Positions 42,583 to 51,632 of a stretch of 64,000 nucleotides of DNA are shown here, piece by piece. Location: the IMG/VR virus record IMGVR_UViG_3300009183_005911, positions 1-64,000 of that record. One strand, given 5' to 3'. Source of the DNA: a virus. The translations under genes and the position numbers were made by a program. A model generated the notes under the pieces. It saw nothing but the letters and a program-made list of their open reading frames with translations, was not told the DNA's origin and did no database searches. Every line of letters begins with the position of its first letter. Position 1 is the stretch's first letter.

Positions 42583-43498
42583 AGTAGTATTAGTTGGATG
42601 CGGATACTGGGGTAAGAATTGGTATAATACCTTAACTAAAATGCAAGATGTAAGACTAGTAGCAGTGATTGACCCTAATCCTGTTATTCCTGTATTAGGA
42701 CAAGTAGATACCTTAGAAGAATTTCATCAAAGAGATTATGATTATGATTATGTTATTATAGCTACTCAAGCTGAATACCACAAAAGCTACTTTAATTACT
42801 TCAAAGATAAAATACCACAAGAGAATATCTTAATTGAAAAACCATGTGGTGTGTTGGAAGAAAGAAAAGACCTCCTAGGATGTTTCCCAGGATACCTCTT
42901 TCTCTCATCTCCTCAGTACAAGATAATCAAGTCAATGCTTAAAAATAAGACTTTAGGTGATAAGATTCTATATTCTACCTTTAAACGAGCATCAATGGGA
43001 CCTAGAATTAGAACAGATGTAAGTATTATTGAAGACTATATGATACACGACCTCTACCTTTATTGTGCTCTATTTGAACATAACGAGAATGAAGTAAGCG
43101 GAGCATTAATGAGTAACTTCGATAAACCTGTATTAGAAGATACGGCATTTCTTACTGTAAAAGCTTCTGAACAAGTAACAACATTTTTTAGTTCTTGGAA
43201 CTACCCACATAAAGAGCGTTTAATTGAGATAGTGGGAAATGAAGGAAGCGTAATATGGAAAGACGATAAAGTAACATTTACTCGTTCTTATTATAATAAA
43301 ATAGAAGGTTTTGACAAGCACCGTAATCCCGGATATGAATTAATTGAAGGCTCTGAAGCAGATGTAACGCCCGTAATTATTAAATCAAATCTGGAATTAC
43401 AATTCGAAGACTTTATTAATAGAGTAGATCGTTCGAAAATACATGCTAATACCAATAACTTAATTTGGAATATTAAACAAAATTTCTTAAATTCATAA
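42575..43498 (+). CDS. Gfo/Idh/MocA-family oxidoreductase
   Basis: The NAD-binding motif VVLVGCGYWGKNW is at residues 4-16, and the EKP element typical of this family is seen in ILIEKPCGVLE. The 307-residue enzyme would oxidise or reduce a nucleotide sugar. In many bacteria such a gene pairs with a DegT aminotransferase and a hexapeptide acetyltransferase to make 3-acetamido sugars, and both partners are here. Confidence 0.83.
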   Translation: MNKVVLVGCGYWGKNWYNTLTKMQDVRLVAVIDPNPVIPVLGQVDTLEEFHQRDYDYDYVIIATQAEYHKSYFNYFKDKIPQENILIEKPCGVLEERKDLLGCFPGYLFLSSPQYKIIKSMLKNKTLGDKILYSTFKRASMGPRIRTDVSIIEDYMIHDLYLYCALFEHNENEVSGALMSNFDKPVLEDTAFLTVKASEQVTTFFSSWNYPHKERLIEIVGNEGSVIWKDDKVTFTRSYYNKIEGFDKHRNPGYELIEGSEADVTPVIIKSNLELQFEDFINRVDRSKIHANTNNLIWNIKQNFLNS

Positions 43499-43499
43499 T

Positions 43500-44680
43500 A
43501 TGAGTAGAAAAATACCCTTAGGTAAACCTTACCTTAATACTGAGAACATCTTAAGTGAGATAAGAACTGTATTAGATGCAAAATGGATAAGCGGTGGTCC
43601 AACCATTGCTAAGTTTGAAGAAGCAATTCAAGCCTATAACCAAGGCGGCTTTCCAGTAGCAGTAGCGAATGGAACAATTGCAATTGATATGGCTTTATTA
43701 AAGCTAAATAACGGTAACCGATATACAGAGCAAGATGAAATTATCGTTCCATCTTGGAGCTGGGTTGCATAGGCTTTTCACCTATTAATGTAGGAGCTTC
43801 TCCTGTATGGTGTGATGTTAATTCTTACGGAGTACCTGATGTTGAGTCGATTGAGCCGTTAATTACTAAAAACACTAAAGCAATTATAGTAGTACATCAA
43901 ATGGGAGTACCGTGTGATATGGATGCTATCAATAGCCTATCAGATAAGTATAGCATTCCAGTAGTAGAAGACGCAGCCTGTGCATTTGGTTCAGAGTATA
44001 AAGAAATAAGAATTGGTAATAGTAAAAACTTAGTTACATATTCTTTACAAGCAAGAAAATGCTTAACGACAGGAGAGGGTGGTTTTGTAATTGCTAGAGA
44101 TGAAAAAGAAGCTGAGTGGTTTAAGTCTTATAGAGCTTTCGGTACAAGTGTATCACCTCTCGAAAGAGATAAAGCAACTTTCTTATTAAAAGAGCAATTT
44201 GCTATGTTAGGTACTAATCATAAGATTAGTGATATAACAGCTGCAGTTGGATTAGCTCAGCTTAGAACGTTTGACGAAGAAGTTATTTTAAGAGATCATG
44301 CAGGTAAAACTTATAATAAGTTAGTCGAAGAGCGTTTAAAAGGTTATGCAGAGATAGCCAATAAGGTACCAGATTACTGTACTAGGTACAACTGGCAGAA
44401 TTATCATATTATGCTTACTCAAGATATTAATAGAGATGCAGTTGTCGATGCGTTAAGAAAAAAAGGTATTGGATGTAAGTGGGATATTCAATGTATTCAT
44501 TTAGAACCTTTATTTAGAAATAAGCATAATGACTTAGATTTATACTACTCACAACGTTTTCATAATAACGGTTTATGGTTGCCGTTTTTTGCTGAAATTA
44601 CATTAGATGATCAAGAGTATGTTATTAATACATTAAAAGAAATATTAGATGGATTTAAAGGAATTGATACAATCGCTTAG
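43500..44680 (+). CDS. DegT/DnrJ/EryC1 sugar aminotransferase, split by a frameshift
   Basis: Two adjacent frames make one PLP aminotransferase. The first (43500-43772) reads MSRKIPLGKPYLNTENILSE to IIVPSWSWVA and stops at TAG; the second takes up at about 43772 with GFSPINVGASPVWCDV and continues to the catalytic Lys in LQARKCLTTGEGG and the C-terminus. A single missing base near 43768-43772 would restore a protein of about 393 residues, the family's normal size. As it stands the gene is inactive unless recoded. Confidence 0.8.
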
Positions 44681-45143
44681 TGAAGTTAATCATCATGAGT
44701 TAAGTCATTTAAAACGTTTAATTGACAGTCATAAAGAAATTATAATCATAGGTAATGGTGGTTCAAATGCTATTGCTTCTCATATGGCTGTTGATTATAC
44801 TAAGTTTTTAGGTAAACGTTGTTTTGTACCTAATGCATCTGATATGATGACTATGATAGTAAATGATTACGGAGCTGAGAATATGTACTCAAAATTTATT
44901 GAATACAACTATACTAAAGACTCACTAGTTATTTTAATTTCATCATCAGGTAATAGCCAAAATATTGTTAACGCTAATTTCACAGCTAGTGATTTAGGTT
45001 TAGATATTATAACATTAACAGGTTTTGATCGTAATAATAAACTAAGCTCTTTCTCAAGAGGAATTTTAGACATTTGGGTTGACAGTAAATCATATGGTGT
45101 AGTTGAAATGGCTCATCATTCAATTTTACATTCTGCTGTATGA
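44649..45143 (+). CDS. gmhA: Phosphoheptose isomerase-like SIS-domain protein (GmhA-like)
   Basis: The SIS fold is seen in IIIIGNGGSNAIASHMAVDY and VILISSSGNSQN, and the C-terminal EMAHHSILH resembles the zinc-ligand helix of GmhA, which converts sedoheptulose 7-phosphate to D-glycero-D-manno-heptose 7-phosphate. At 164 residues it is slightly shorter than the usual 190. It overlaps the aminotransferase by 32 nt. Confidence 0.82.
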   Translation: MDLKELIQSLSEVNHHELSHLKRLIDSHKEIIIIGNGGSNAIASHMAVDYTKFLGKRCFVPNASDMMTMIVNDYGAENMYSKFIEYNYTKDSLVILISSSGNSQNIVNANFTASDLGLDIITLTGFDRNNKLSSFSRGILDIWVDSKSYGVVEMAHHSILHSAV

Positions 45144-45550
45144 TAAGAGGATTTTTAGCAGGAGCATTTGATGTAATACACCCAGGTTATATTGCATTGT
45201 TTAAAGAAGCAAAAGAGCATTGCGATTATTTAATTATAGGACTTAATAAAAATCCTGAAGTAGGCGGTAAATTAAAACCTATCTTAACTGCTGAAGAAAG
45301 ACTTGAAATTCTTTCTAGCATTAAGTACGTCGATTTAGTGTTAATGTATTCAGGAGAAGATCGGCTGTACGATTTATTAGAAGGCTCTAAAATAGATATT
45401 AGGTTTCTAGGAGACGACTATAAACAAAAACAAATAACTGGATCAGATTTAAAAATACCTATACACTACTTAAATAGGTCTCACGGATGGTCAACGACTA
45501 AATTTAAAACTTTAATATACGAACAAATCAATGCAAAAAATCTACTCTAA
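45140..45550 (+). CDS. Cytidylyltransferase-like nucleotidyltransferase (HldE C-terminal type)
   Basis: The 136-residue protein opens RGFLAGAFDVIHPGYIALF and contains LKPILTAEERLEILSSIKYVD and a late GWSTTKFK, as in the heptose-1-phosphate adenylyltransferase half of HldE. The canonical HxGH reads HPGY here. It should activate a sugar phosphate with ATP or CTP and completes the GmhA/HddA/nucleotidyltransferase set. No GmhB phosphatase was seen. Confidence 0.8.
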   Translation: MIRGFLAGAFDVIHPGYIALFKEAKEHCDYLIIGLNKNPEVGGKLKPILTAEERLEILSSIKYVDLVLMYSGEDRLYDLLEGSKIDIRFLGDDYKQKQITGSDLKIPIHYLNRSHGWSTTKFKTLIYEQINAKNLL

Positions 45551-45944
45551 AATCGAACCAGAAACTCTCTTACATATTATTGTAAGAAAGGAGGATATAA
45601 CTCCTGGAAGGCAGGATATAGTATCTGAAGAAAATTTTATTCAATGCTCTATTCTTAATATGGAAAAAGGTAAGACTTTTAGACCTCATAGACATATTTG
45701 GAAGCAAAGAGATAGATTGGTAATAGCTCAAGAAAGTTGGATAGTAATCCAAGGTAGAGTACAATGTACTTTCTATGATTTAGATAACACGATCATAGCT
45801 ACCCCAGTATTAGAAGTAGGCGATGCTAGCTTTACTTTACAAGGGGGTCATAACTATACTATTTTAGAAGATGATACTTTAGTATACGAATATAAGACAG
45901 GACCTTACGAAGGCCAAGCTCTCGATAAAACATTTATAGATTAA
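45531..45944 (+). CDS. Cupin-fold protein (WbuC/sugar-isomerase-like)
   Basis: A beta-rich 137-residue protein with FRPHRHIWK and a later GGHNYTIL, giving three or four histidines in cupin spacing, and ESWIVIQGRVQCTFYD as the central strand pair. Cupins of this size occur in O-antigen loci, for example beside aminosugar enzymes. The reaction is unknown. Confidence 0.65.
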   Translation: MQKIYSKIEPETLLHIIVRKEDITPGRQDIVSEENFIQCSILNMEKGKTFRPHRHIWKQRDRLVIAQESWIVIQGRVQCTFYDLDNTIIATPVLEVGDASFTLQGGHNYTILEDDTLVYEYKTGPYEGQALDKTFID

Positions 45945-46888
45945 TGAAAAAAGTATTTTTTGTTTTAGATCATAAGCATTCTGAAATACAGGATTATAGC
46001 GCAGCTATTATATACTGGTACGGCGTATTAGATAGAATGGGCTACGAAGTAGTATACGAAGACTACGCTAAATATAATCCTGATGAGTTCTATAAGAAAG
46101 TTAGAGAGGAAAAACCTTATATGGTTATTTTAGTTAACTACTTTAGAACTATTCATACAGAGTTTTCTCGTTTTAGAGACATTACTAAAGTTTATTTATT
46201 GCAGACTGACATGCATAGGTTTTACGATGAGCATGTTAAATTATGGATACCTTATGTAGATGGAATTATTAATTACGAAGGAACCAAAGAGTGGTGCTTA
46301 AGAGACGGCTTGTCTGAAGAAGGTTTTTTGAGGATGAGATGGGGTTTTAATCCTAATATGATGTGTCACGGTCAAAATGATAAAACAAAAAGTATAAGCT
46401 TTTACGGAGGTATGCATGGCGATAGAGCGCAAATACTAAGCAATTTATCTAGACAGATACCTATAGACGTTATTCCGCAATCAGCTACCTATGAACAAGT
46501 TAAGCAAGTTCTATCTGAATCTAACTTTAGTTTAAACTTAAGTATGAATGCACCAGCTAATAGGAGAGAACTTAAAGGCAGAGTAATTGAAATACCTGCT
46601 CACTGTATTTTATTATCTGAACCAGCTCCTGAACTAGAGACATACTACAACGAAGATGAATTTATATTATTTAATTCAGTAGAGGAAGCAATAGAAAAAG
46701 TAAAGAGCTTAAACGATAAACAAATAGTAGAGTTATTTAAACGAGGTAACAAAGCATTATGGGAACGTAATACAGCCTATCACGAGTGGAATAAAATACT
46801 TCCTTTAATGGATCCTGACTTTAAAGAGGTAGACGTAAATAAATTAATTTATCAATATCATTCTGAATTTATACATTATGAACATTAA
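45944..46888 (+). CDS. Glycosyltransferase group 1-like protein
   Basis: The 314-residue protein has an N-terminal half with YAAIIYWYGVLDR-like helices and a C-terminal half containing ANRRELKGRVIEIPAHCILL followed by ELETYYNEDEFILFNSVEEA. This is the R-x-E-I-PA...L-E pattern of CgeB/GT1-type domains. It probably uses a nucleotide-sugar donor. It overlaps the hexapeptide transferase by 11 nt. Confidence 0.7.
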   Translation: MKKVFFVLDHKHSEIQDYSAAIIYWYGVLDRMGYEVVYEDYAKYNPDEFYKKVREEKPYMVILVNYFRTIHTEFSRFRDITKVYLLQTDMHRFYDEHVKLWIPYVDGIINYEGTKEWCLRDGLSEEGFLRMRWGFNPNMMCHGQNDKTKSISFYGGMHGDRAQILSNLSRQIPIDVIPQSATYEQVKQVLSESNFSLNLSMNAPANRRELKGRVIEIPAHCILLSEPAPELETYYNEDEFILFNSVEEAIEKVKSLNDKQIVELFKRGNKALWERNTAYHEWNKILPLMDPDFKEVDVNKLIYQYHSEFIHYEH

Positions 46889-47408
46889 AATAGATAGTGA
46901 AGATGTTTACATACATAGTGATGTAGAGATCAAACGAGAGTACTTAATAGGAAATCATGTTGCTATAGATAAAGGAGTTTACTGTAGTACTAATATAGAG
47001 ATTGGGGATTATGTTCATATAAGCCCTTACGTAACTATTATAGGAGGTAAGCATGGACAGTTTATAGCTAAAGGATTTAACAATATAATGGCCGGTGCTA
47101 GAATTATATGTGGTTCAGATAGATTTGACGATAGCGGTCTATTTGGTGCAATGATTCCAGAATGGGTAGGAAAAGGTAGACAAATTATTAAACCTGTTAC
47201 TATGGAAGAATTCTCTAATATAGGAACAAACGCAATAGTAATGCCAGGTTCTACTTTAAGACAAGGAGTATTACTTGCGGCAGGAAGTTTATTGATTGGC
47301 GATACGATACCTTGGGGAGTCTATAAAGGAAACCCGGCAGTACTAACTAAAGTAGTAGATAAGACAAAAGCATTAGAAACAGTAAAACTATTAGGGTATG
47401 AATTTTAA
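46878..47408 (+). CDS. Hexapeptide-repeat acyltransferase
   Basis: A left-handed beta-helix protein of 176 residues with GNHVAIDKGVYCSTNIEIGD and a cap GVLLAAGSLLIGDTIPWGVYKG, ending in the KGNPA segment common to sugar O- and N-acetyltransferases. A second member in this locus (38236) suggests two different acylation steps. It overlaps both neighbours by about 11 nt. Confidence 0.8.
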   Translation: MNIKIDSEDVYIHSDVEIKREYLIGNHVAIDKGVYCSTNIEIGDYVHISPYVTIIGGKHGQFIAKGFNNIMAGARIICGSDRFDDSGLFGAMIPEWVGKGRQIIKPVTMEEFSNIGTNAIVMPGSTLRQGVLLAAGSLLIGDTIPWGVYKGNPAVLTKVVDKTKALETVKLLGYEF

Positions 47409-47988
47409 TGTAGTAACAGAATTTGAAAAGAAGATAGCAGAGTTCTTTGGAGCTCCTTATGCTATTGCAGTAGACAGCTGTACACACGGTATTGAATTAG
47501 CTCTACGCTATACAGATGCTAAACTAATTAGTGTACCGAGAAATACTTACCTCTCTATTCCTTTCTTAGCTAAAAAATTAAACATAGAATTATGCTGGAA
47601 GGAAGAAGATTGGAAAGATTATTATTACTTAGCTGCAGGCGTTATTGATGCAGCTGTATTATGGAAGCCTAAAAGTTATGTACCAAATACCTTTATGGGA
47701 ATTAGTTTTCAATACCAAAAACACTTATCTTTGGGTAGAGGCGGTATTTTACTTGTAGATAATTCTCATGCTGCAGAGCAGATTAAGAAGATGTCTTACG
47801 ATGGTAGATTACCTAACATACCTTGGAGAGATCAAAATATTGATACTGTAGGTTATCATTACTATATGACACCTGAAACAGCTCAATTAGGATTAGATAA
47901 ATTACCGAAGGCTATTGAAACAGAACCAAGACAATGGACTGTAAATGATTGGCCTGATTTAACACAAATGGAAATATTTAAAAAATGA
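47398..47988 (+). CDS. Short DegT-like PLP aminotransferase (196 aa)
   Basis: The protein starts NFNVVTEFEKKIAEFFGAPY and IAVDSCTHGIELAL, matching DegT N-termini, and keeps the PLP lysine region SFQYQKHLSLGRGGI. It is about half the normal 370 residues, lacking much of the large-domain core and the C-terminal domain. Both ends are overlapped by neighbouring genes, so it is not a simple truncation at an edge. It may be a miniaturised or inactive sensor form. Confidence 0.7.
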   Translation: MNFNVVTEFEKKIAEFFGAPYAIAVDSCTHGIELALRYTDAKLISVPRNTYLSIPFLAKKLNIELCWKEEDWKDYYYLAAGVIDAAVLWKPKSYVPNTFMGISFQYQKHLSLGRGGILLVDNSHAAEQIKKMSYDGRLPNIPWRDQNIDTVGYHYYMTPETAQLGLDKLPKAIETEPRQWTVNDWPDLTQMEIFKK

Positions 47989-48959
47989 AGAAAGCCTTTA
48001 TTACCGGTATAGCCGGTCAGGATGGAAGTTATTTAGCAGAGTACTTGTTAGAGTTAGGCTACGAAGTACATGGAATTATTAGACGTAATTCAGTACCAGA
48101 GAACCAGCAAAGCCGTCTAGAGAACGTTAGAGGTAATTTGCACGTTTCTTATGGCGATCTATTAGACCAATCTAGTATCGAACATTTACTAGATAGAGTA
48201 CAGCCAGATGAAATCTATAACATAGCAGCACAAAGCCATGTTCGTATTAGCTACGACATACCTCAATTTACAACACAGACAAACGCATTAGGGGTCTTGA
48301 ATGTATTAGAAGCTTATAGACGTTCTTGCCCTACAGCTAAGTTCTATCAAGCTAGTAGTTCAGAGATGTTTGGTAGTTCAGTAGATGCAGATGGATATCA
48401 AAGAGAGTCTACTCCAATGACTCCAGTATCACCTTACGGCTGTACAAAAGTATTTGGATATAACATTGTGAGGAACTATCGTAATGCTTATAAGTTACAT
48501 GCATCGAATGGTATTTTATTTAACCATGAATCACCTAGAAGAGGTTCTAACTTTGTAACTAATAAGGTAGTTAAGTCTGCTGTAGAGATCTACTTAGGTC
48601 AGAGAGAGGATTTAACATTAGGAAACTTAGATGCTTATAGAGATTGGGGTCATTCAAAAGACTATGTAAGAGCAATGCATTTAATATTACAGCAACCTCA
48701 AGCAGGTGATTGGGTAGTAGCTACAGGAGAGACTAGATCGGTAAGAGATATGTGTGAGTATGTATTTAGCAAATTGAATATGGATTATAATACTTTTGTT
48801 AAGCAGGATAATAAGTTCTTAAGACCAGAAGAGCTTCCGTACTTAAAAGGAGATCCATCTAGAATTAAAGCTTTAGGATGGACACCAGAGTATACTTTTG
48901 AAAGTATGATGGACGAGATGATCGAATATTGGATGGTACAGTTACGTAAAGCAATTTAA
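47985..48959 (+). CDS. gmd: GDP-mannose 4,6-dehydratase
   Basis: The 324-residue SDR begins KKAFITGIAGQDGSYLAEYL, the Gmd signature, followed by RRNS, LDQSSIEHLLDRVQPDEIYN, AAQSHV, SSEMFG and YGCTK catalytic residues and FNHESPRRG. It makes GDP-4-keto-6-deoxymannose, precursor of fucose, rhamnose and perosamine sugars. It is one of the clearest functional calls in the glycan locus. Confidence 0.93.
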   Translation: MKKAFITGIAGQDGSYLAEYLLELGYEVHGIIRRNSVPENQQSRLENVRGNLHVSYGDLLDQSSIEHLLDRVQPDEIYNIAAQSHVRISYDIPQFTTQTNALGVLNVLEAYRRSCPTAKFYQASSSEMFGSSVDADGYQRESTPMTPVSPYGCTKVFGYNIVRNYRNAYKLHASNGILFNHESPRRGSNFVTNKVVKSAVEIYLGQREDLTLGNLDAYRDWGHSKDYVRAMHLILQQPQAGDWVVATGETRSVRDMCEYVFSKLNMDYNTFVKQDNKFLRPEELPYLKGDPSRIKALGWTPEYTFESMMDEMIEYWMVQLRKAI

Positions 48960-48960
48960 T

Positions 48961-50208
48961 ATGTTTCAAGAAATAACATTTATTATACCGGTTAGAAATA
49001 ACCAGAAGTATGCCTTACAGGCTTATAAGTCTATTAGAAAGTATCACCCTGAAGAACATTACATAGTTCTTTTAGATGATGCTTCAACAGATAAGACTTG
49101 GGATTGGATTCAACAAACAGCTAAGTGGGATGAAAAAGTAATAGCTTATCGAAACGAAAGTAAAGAGAGAGTAGGACATACTGTACTGTATGACAAGGGT
49201 GTAGAATTAGCTCCTACAGAGATTATTTCGATCTTACATAGCGATATGGTTATAACAGAAAACTATGTTCATAATATATTAAAGCATTTAAAACCTGGAG
49301 TAGTTATAAGTGCAACTAGAATAGAACCTCCTTTGCATCCTCCAGGACCTGAAAAGTTTGTAATGAACTTCGGAATGGAACCAGAGGAGTTTACAGCTAA
49401 ACAAAAAGAGTTTAAAGACTTTGTTGAAGTAAAAGAGAAAGAGTATAGTGATATAACCTCAGAAGGTATCTTTGCTCCATGGACTATGAATAAGAGCGAC
49501 TTTATAGCAATAGGCGGACATGATTTATTATTTGCACCGATGGAGTTAGAAGATTCTGATATCTTTAATAGAATGCAACTAGCAGGTTATGAATTTATTC
49601 AATCAAGAGATGCTTTTGTTTATCATATGACCTGTAGAGGTAGTAGGTTTAAAGATGGTATTGAAATTGAAAGAGAGATACCTTTACCTGACGGAACGAT
49701 TTGGTATAAGCCAAAAGACTCTGAAGAGTATTTAAAGTTAAGGCATAATAAGTTTAAAGAGTGGTGGAGAAAATGGCATACAGATGTACTTCATGATGTT
49801 AATATGAAACCAATCGTACCTAGTAGATATGAAACAGCTTTTGTAATTCATAACTGTAACTTAGGTTTAATTAAAGTCTTAGAGCCTTGGTGTGATGTCT
49901 TATACACAGATGATGAATTAGGTATAATAGAGGCTGCTTACTATGAAACTGAACATAAGGAAACTATGTTTGATTTAAAATCTAAGTTTAAGGTAGCAAA
50001 ATATAATGCTCCTAAAGAGGATATAGTAGTAGAGTTTGATGCAACAAGCTTAACTGAAGAGCATTATAATAACTTCATTAAGCAACTTCCTTTAATTCTA
50101 GATACGACTACTGAGGTAGGTACCTATAAGTTTGATATATTTACATTGACTATCAATAGCTTACAGAAAAAAGACATGATCAAACCTTGGTTTAAAAATA
50201 TATTTTAG
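48961..50208 (+). CDS. Glycosyltransferase family 2
   Basis: The 415-residue protein starts ITFIIPVRNNQKYALQAYKSI and contains VLLDDASTDKTWDWI and SILHSDMVIT as the metal-binding acidic region, then GGHDLLFAPMELEDSDIFNR (acceptor/ED motif). A C-terminal extension of about 140 residues has no recognised domain. It ends the contiguous glycan locus. Confidence 0.85.
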   Translation: MFQEITFIIPVRNNQKYALQAYKSIRKYHPEEHYIVLLDDASTDKTWDWIQQTAKWDEKVIAYRNESKERVGHTVLYDKGVELAPTEIISILHSDMVITENYVHNILKHLKPGVVISATRIEPPLHPPGPEKFVMNFGMEPEEFTAKQKEFKDFVEVKEKEYSDITSEGIFAPWTMNKSDFIAIGGHDLLFAPMELEDSDIFNRMQLAGYEFIQSRDAFVYHMTCRGSRFKDGIEIEREIPLPDGTIWYKPKDSEEYLKLRHNKFKEWWRKWHTDVLHDVNMKPIVPSRYETAFVIHNCNLGLIKVLEPWCDVLYTDDELGIIEAAYYETEHKETMFDLKSKFKVAKYNAPKEDIVVEFDATSLTEEHYNNFIKQLPLILDTTTEVGTYKFDIFTLTINSLQKKDMIKPWFKNIF

Positions 50209-50217
50209 CTATTTATT
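50209..50217 (+). promoter_or_regulatory. CTATTTATT box
   Basis: Variant of the CTATTTATA element, ending three bases before the start at 50221. Confidence 0.35.
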
Positions 50218-50220
50218 TGT

Positions 50221-50985
50221 ATGCGAAGTTTATCAATTTTATTAGAAGAAGCCAATATTGTTCCAGATACTAAGTTTAAAAAGCAGCTCGAAAAAGCAGT
50301 TAAGTATTTGAATACGAAGGGTAAGGTATTACTCATAACTACTTCTAATAGAGGAGAATATGCAACAAAAGACTTACACGATAGTCCTAAATCTACTCGT
50401 ATTGCAGAAGTAATTCAAAGGTCTTTAGGTGCACACAGATGCACTCTAGTAGATGTTTCTAAGTTAAAAATATACGAGTGTGAAGGAAATGTATCTAATA
50501 GCGATGGTAATAGCTGCGGAACTAGAGACTGTAAAGAAAAAAATCCTGCTAAAAATCCTTCAGGACATTTAAGATGCTGGGCTTCTTTTCATAACGAAGA
50601 CGATGAACTTTGGAAAGTAGTAACACCTTTATTAGAGTCACACGTAGTAGTATTTATGGGCTCTATTAGATGGGGACAAGCCAATGCTTATTATCAAAAG
50701 CTAATTGAGAGATTAGATTGGATTGAGAATAGACATACTACTTTAGGAGAAAAAAACATTATAAAGGATATCGAATCAGGCTTTATCTTTATAGGTCAGA
50801 ACTGGAATGGAAGTAATGTAGTAAAGACACAAAAGCAGGTTCATGAATTCTACGGTTTTAAGCCGGTGAATGAACTATACTTTAATTGGCAATACACGGA
50901 AGACGTAAACGAAGAGTCTAAGGATAGTTACAAAGATGCAGCAAAGGTATTAGATAATATTATTAATACAAGAGCCTTATTATGA
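50221..50985 (+). CDS. Flavodoxin-fold NAD(P)H-dependent reductase-like protein
   Basis: The 254-residue protein has KVLLITTSNRGEYATKDL near residue 35 as a flavodoxin-type phosphate-binding start, and VVVFMGSIRWGQANAYYQKLIERLDW resembling FMN-reductase folds. It also has a cysteine-rich segment (YECEGN...SCGTRDC) of unusual type. It may be a flavin-dependent reductase; the electron acceptor is unknown. Confidence 0.6.
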   Translation: MRSLSILLEEANIVPDTKFKKQLEKAVKYLNTKGKVLLITTSNRGEYATKDLHDSPKSTRIAEVIQRSLGAHRCTLVDVSKLKIYECEGNVSNSDGNSCGTRDCKEKNPAKNPSGHLRCWASFHNEDDELWKVVTPLLESHVVVFMGSIRWGQANAYYQKLIERLDWIENRHTTLGEKNIIKDIESGFIFIGQNWNGSNVVKTQKQVHEFYGFKPVNELYFNWQYTEDVNEESKDSYKDAAKVLDNIINTRALL

Positions 50986-51620
50986 TTACATTAACAGAGA
51001 GTCAATTTCATACAAATAAAACTTGGAATGTACCTTTAGAATATAACATTCCGATTTCTATTCAACATCCAGAATGGTTAGAGCTATTTGATCAAGATGG
51101 GTATAGGCTTACAAAGCTTGAATCTCATTATGCAGGAGCTAATAATCATGCACCAGTAAAACATGGTCACGAAATATGTCTAAGACAGGAATGGTTTACA
51201 GGGGAGAAAATATTAACAGGACCGCATTTAAATCATGCATTTCTATTTGAAAGAAAAGGATATTCTGGAGAAGCTTTAGAGCAGTTAAAAGAGTACGCTA
51301 AGCAAAATAACTTAGTTTATAAGCTTACCAAGTACGTAGGTAAATGGGGCTTAGATTTTAATGTAGATTATGTAGATAGCTTAGGGAATTCAATAGAACT
51401 TCTTCATTATGAATCAGACTCTTTCAACTTACAAGAGATGCAAGACATAAAGGGAGTTTTAGAAGAAAGAATACTCAAAATAGATTGGGAAGCAGCAGCT
51501 AGGTACCTACAAATACGAAAGTATGAATGGATTGACTTAGATTTTTTAGAGCAATCAACATACAGAACAAATTATTTCCAACTACCGGCAGAGAGGTTTA
51601 GAATCAATGCCTGGGAGTAA
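50982..51620 (+). CDS. Hypothetical 212-aa protein
   Basis: A soluble protein with LTESQFHTNKTWNVPLEYN at the start and an internal HAPVKHGHEICLRQEWFTG segment. No catalytic pattern is recognised. It overlaps the flavodoxin-like gene by 4 nt. Confidence 0.5.
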   Translation: MITLTESQFHTNKTWNVPLEYNIPISIQHPEWLELFDQDGYRLTKLESHYAGANNHAPVKHGHEICLRQEWFTGEKILTGPHLNHAFLFERKGYSGEALEQLKEYAKQNNLVYKLTKYVGKWGLDFNVDYVDSLGNSIELLHYESDSFNLQEMQDIKGVLEERILKIDWEAAARYLQIRKYEWIDLDFLEQSTYRTNYFQLPAERFRINAWE

Positions 51621-51629
51621 CTATTTATA
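51621..51629 (+). promoter_or_regulatory. CTATTTATA box
   Basis: CTATTTATA ends three bases before the ATG at 51633, with no TTG element in the usual place upstream. Confidence 0.45.
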
Positions 51630-51632
51630 ACT

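Noticed and set aside
43760-43780. Programmed -1 frameshift in the DegT gene
   Set aside because: The region lacks a heptameric slippery sequence, and the stop falls inside a conserved core with no advantage to recoding apparent.
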